A DNA stretch of 64,000 bases from Megaera_A sp965233855 (lineage in GTDB: Bacteria > Pseudomonadota > Alphaproteobacteria > Rickettsiales > Rickettsiaceae). Made by a program: the position numbers and the translations under genes. The stretch is taken from assembly GCA_965233855.1 (NCBI GenBank), contig OZ247586.1, positions 434,001-498,000 on the forward strand, given 5' to 3'. Below, piece after piece: positions 61,676 through 64,000 of the stretch (position 1 is its first letter; each line of letters starts with the position of its first letter). The notes under the pieces are model-generated. The model was not told the DNA's origin and did not search any database. It saw only the letters and a list, made by a program, of their open reading frames with translations.

Positions 61676-62458
61676 CTAGCTACTAAATTGTTCCTTTATT
61701 ACCCTATCTTCAAATGTGTGGTGTTCATCATGTAATATACGGATTATTGTTTTGTCAGTGGATTGTATTTTAACAGATTGAATATTTTTGAATTCATAGA
61801 AGTCGGCCACTGCATTTACAGGTCTTTTTGTTGATTCTAATATTTCAAATTCTATTTTAACATCAACGGGTAGTAGGGCCCCATTCCATCTTCTTGGTCT
61901 GAATGGGCATATAGGTGTTACGCATAGTACTTTAGATGTTAAAGGTACAATTGGGCCGCCAGCTGATAGATTATAGGCACTGCTTCCTGCGGGAGTTGAA
62001 ACTAGTGCTCCATCTGCAGATAGCTCCATTCTTTCTATATTATCTATTTTTATTTTAAATTTTGCTGCTTGATTGCTTTTTCTAAAGATTGAAACTTCGT
62101 TGATTGCTAGTGCCGTTGATGATTCTCCATCAATGTTTGTTACATTCATTTCAAGGGGATATAGGTTTGTAACTTTTGAATTCTCAAGGTTTTTTATAAA
62201 ATCTTCTTCGTGTAAGCTGTTCATTAAAAAACCAATGCTACCAGCATTAATACCATAAAATGGGATGTTAAGATGCATATATTGATGAAGTGCGTGAAGC
62301 ATGCTACCATCGCCACCAATTACGATTATTACATCTGCATCCTCTGGGGTGCATGTTTTAACAATAGAATCTAATTTATTCGCAATTGCTGTTGCTTCAA
62401 TAGAGTTATTATGAACTACGGCTATGTGGTTGATTTTAATGTTTTTTTCTTCCACCAT
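61676..62458 (-). CDS. nadK: NAD kinase
   Basis: NAD kinase makes NADP. The diagnostic GGDGSMLHAL motif (near residues 48-57) and NAGSIGFLMN are present, as is the later AVADFYEF region. The 260-residue length is normal. The start used (ATG 62458) overlaps the end of the upstream PAP2 gene by 37 bases; a shorter start is possible but would cut the first strand (INHIAVVHNN). Confidence 0.94.
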   Translation of the reverse strand: MVEEKNIKINHIAVVHNNSIEATAIANKLDSIVKTCTPEDADVIIVIGGDGSMLHALHQYMHLNIPFYGINAGSIGFLMNSLHEEDFIKNLENSKVTNLYPLEMNVTNIDGESSTALAINEVSIFRKSNQAAKFKIKIDNIERMELSADGALVSTPAGSSAYNLSAGGPIVPLTSKVLCVTPICPFRPRRWNGALLPVDVKIEFEILESTKRPVNAVADFYEFKNIQSVKIQSTDKTIIRILHDEHHTFEDRVIKEQFSS

Positions 62459-63099
62459 AAATATATCGAATGGTTAAATAATAATACTATGAATCCTGAT
62501 ATTATCACATCACTGGCAAAATGTCCCCCCATTATAATACGAGATAATCCGACCATGGATCCAAAAAGAATAGATAGCATGTATATTCTAGAAAAATATA
62601 GGCTACTTGCAACGTAAGCTATTGCAGAAAAGTAGAAGCCCATAGCTGCGTGTCCAGAAGAAAAGGAGCAATTACTATCACATTGATTTGTTATTACAAA
62701 GGCTGGTGTGAATTCTTTTTCTCCATTAAATTCCTGGATTTGTTTTGGCCTAGCCCTGCCAAAATTTTCTTTTAAAACTGTATTTACAGTTAGTCCTGGT
62801 CCAATTATGGCTGTAATAAAAAGAAAAAATGCCCATGAAGTAAGTATCAATTTTGGTTTTTTATGCTTTATGTATAGATATAACATGTATACAAGGCATA
62901 TAGTTGTAAAAATCTTAGTAGCTATTGGGATACTAAGAAACAAAATTTGTACTATAAGATTGTTTTTATATAAAAAACCTAGTTCGTTATCATAAAAATA
63001 ACCTGCAATTTTAATGTCCAATTCAGGGTAGAATGTAAAAATAGCTGTAAAAACCGCAAAAACAATAATGTTTACATGTATAAGCTTGGTATTAATCAT
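62422..63099 (-). CDS. PAP2-family membrane phosphatase
   Basis: This 225-residue inner-membrane protein has about six hydrophobic helices and all three PAP2 motifs: KENFGRARP (motif 1), SSGHAAMGF (motif 2) and SRIIMGGHFASDVI (motif 3), with the catalytic His residues. Such enzymes dephosphorylate undecaprenyl, lipid A or phosphatidate phosphates. Given uppS in the window, a role in recycling the undecaprenyl carrier is plausible, though lipid A phosphatase (LpxE/F) is also possible. It overlaps nadK by 37 bases. Confidence 0.88.
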   Translation of the reverse strand: MINTKLIHVNIIVFAVFTAIFTFYPELDIKIAGYFYDNELGFLYKNNLIVQILFLSIPIATKIFTTICLVYMLYLYIKHKKPKLILTSWAFFLFITAIIGPGLTVNTVLKENFGRARPKQIQEFNGEKEFTPAFVITNQCDSNCSFSSGHAAMGFYFSAIAYVASSLYFSRIYMLSILFGSMVGLSRIIMGGHFASDVIISGFIVLLFNHSIYLWWKKKTLKSTT

Positions 63100-63162
63100 G
63101 GACTGAATCCTTTAGATAGTGTATAATTTGCGTTCGAACTTTTTAATAATATAGAAAATTAG

Positions 63163-64000
63163 ATGGCAATCAACCTGAAAGAATATCAAGATAAACTATT
63201 ATTCATCCCACTTGGTGGATCAAATGAAATCGGTATTAATGTAAATTTATACCAATATAAAGGCAAGTGGATCATGGTCGATTGTGGCAGTGGTTTTGCT
63301 GATGATCATCTTCCTGGAGTTGATATGGTTGTTGCAGATCTTAGTTTTATTGAGGAGCGTAAAAAAGATTTGTTAGGTATAATCTTAACACATGCTCATG
63401 AAGATCACTTAGGAGCGATCCAATATTTATGGAATGAGCTTGATTGTCCAATTTATACTACTAAGTTCACTAAGGCTTTCTTGAAATCAAAAATTGCTGA
63501 ATATAGTTTCTCAGATCACTTGAAAATTAATGAAATTGACCCGGCAAAAAGATTTGAAATCGGACCATTTGCTATTGATATGATTGGTCTTACTCACTCT
63601 GCACCAGAAATGCAGGCTTTGATGATTCGAACAGAAGCAGGAAATATTTTGCATACAGGTGATTGGAAATTTGATCCAAAGCCAATAGTTGGTGAAGCCT
63701 CTGATCAAGCAGCATTAAAAGCTTGTGGAGATGAAGGAGTGTTAGCACTTGTTTGCGATTCAACGAATGTATTTAATCAAGGTACTTCAGGTTCTGAAGG
63801 TGATGTTCGAGATAGTTTGGTTGATATAATTGCTGGTTGTCCGAAGATGGTTGTTGTAACTACTTTTGCATCAAATTTAGCAAGGTTGGATACAATTATT
63901 CATGCTGGACAAAAAGCAGGAAGAAAGGTCGCTTTAACCGGTCGTAGCTTGCATCGTATGTTTGCAGCAGCTCAAGAGAGTGGTTATTTAACAGATATTA
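63163..64000 (+). CDS. rnj: Ribonuclease J, N-terminal part (runs off window)
   Basis: This metallo-beta-lactamase/beta-CASP ribonuclease is cut by the window end after 279 codons. The metal motif HAHEDH (in LTHAHEDHLGAIQ) is clear, with further ligands in LTHSAPE and HTGDWKFD. The beta-CASP opening is VVVTTFASNLARL. RNase J matures rRNA and degrades mRNA, and in alphaproteobacteria it commonly replaces RNase E in part. It starts with ATG 63163, divergent from the PAP2 gene. Confidence 0.95.
   Translation, partial: MAINLKEYQDKLLFIPLGGSNEIGINVNLYQYKGKWIMVDCGSGFADDHLPGVDMVVADLSFIEERKKDLLGIILTHAHEDHLGAIQYLWNELDCPIYTTKFTKAFLKSKIAEYSFSDHLKINEIDPAKRFEIGPFAIDMIGLTHSAPEMQALMIRTEAGNILHTGDWKFDPKPIVGEASDQAALKACGDEGVLALVCDSTNVFNQGTSGSEGDVRDSLVDIIAGCPKMVVVTTFASNLARLDTIIHAGQKAGRKVALTGRSLHRMFAAAQESGYLTDI

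Overview
The window is AT-rich, densely coded alphaproteobacterial DNA, most likely from a host-associated member of the Rickettsiales or a close relative. The strongest lineage clues are an ATP/ADP (NTP) translocase of the Tlc family, a MurNAc-peptide permease-like AmpG transporter, a VirB7/VirB8/VirB9 fragment of a P-type (rvh-like) type IV secretion system, the cell-cycle regulator CtrA, heme A synthase, and two distantly related porins. A flagellar hook protein behind a near-consensus sigma-54 promoter argues against the classical non-motile Rickettsia genera. It fits flagellum-bearing lineages such as Midichloriaceae-type bacteria better, but that placement is inference.

Layout. 1-5.3 kb: a truncated serine protease, tyrS, recO, and an overlapping group (periplasmic binding protein, gamma-carbonic-anhydrase-like protein, phosphodiester glycosidase, SRPBCC protein). 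5.3-14.4 kb: a sodium:solute symporter and AmpG-like permease, divergent from tlc, then a DUF2125-like membrane-anchored protein, polyprenyl diphosphate synthase, ctaA and an RluC/D pseudouridine synthase. 14.5-20.6 kb: a probable NlpC/P60-like protein, glutaredoxin, uvrB, a fatty acid hydroxylase, an O-antigen-ligase-like protein and a DUF2155 protein. 20.8-27.4 kb: two porins flanking dcd and secB, then ctrA, a ferredoxin-NADP reductase and a CDP-alcohol phosphatidyltransferase.

27.5-32.7 kb is a rearranged accessory island. Two nearly identical directly oriented 864-bp IS6-like elements and a 154-bp inverted piece of a third copy bracket virB7, virB8, virB9 and a TVP38-family gene. The ada gene has been split: its N-terminal zinc domain lies to the left on + and its C-terminal PCHRV methyltransferase end lies at the right on -. 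A disulfide oxidoreductase is cut after 19 codons. A tRNA-Ala borders the island.

32.8-46 kb: a type I secretion ABC/HlyD pair, asd, a HIT protein, hslVU, a frameshifted comM, a class II aldolase-like protein, a frameshifted acidic protein, tRNA-Ile, a phosphotransferase and gltX. 46-49.6 kb: the 1003-residue hook protein and three decayed ~140-bp repeats. 49.6-54.6 kb: a minus-strand run of ompR/envZ-like genes, uppS, cdsA, an ftsB-like gene, rnd and a hemolysin III gene. 54.7-58.7 kb: a tight operon ilvE-dapA-smpB-sppA-ihf-like, then mscL. 58.7-61.7 kb: GNAT debris, a frameshifted IS91-type transposase and an intact IS982-type element with a 7-bp target duplication. 61.5-64 kb: a small secreted peptide gene, nadK, a PAP2 phosphatase and the 5' part of an RNase J gene.

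The main biological themes are an energy-parasite/envelope-recycling transport set, isoprenoid and phospholipid synthesis, proteostasis, and a mobile-element-scarred secretion locus. The most notable signals are the IS-bracketed T4SS fragment with its split ada, the sigma-54 promoter of the hook gene, several single-base homopolymer frameshifts, and an IHF-like protein lacking the usual DNA-bending arm.
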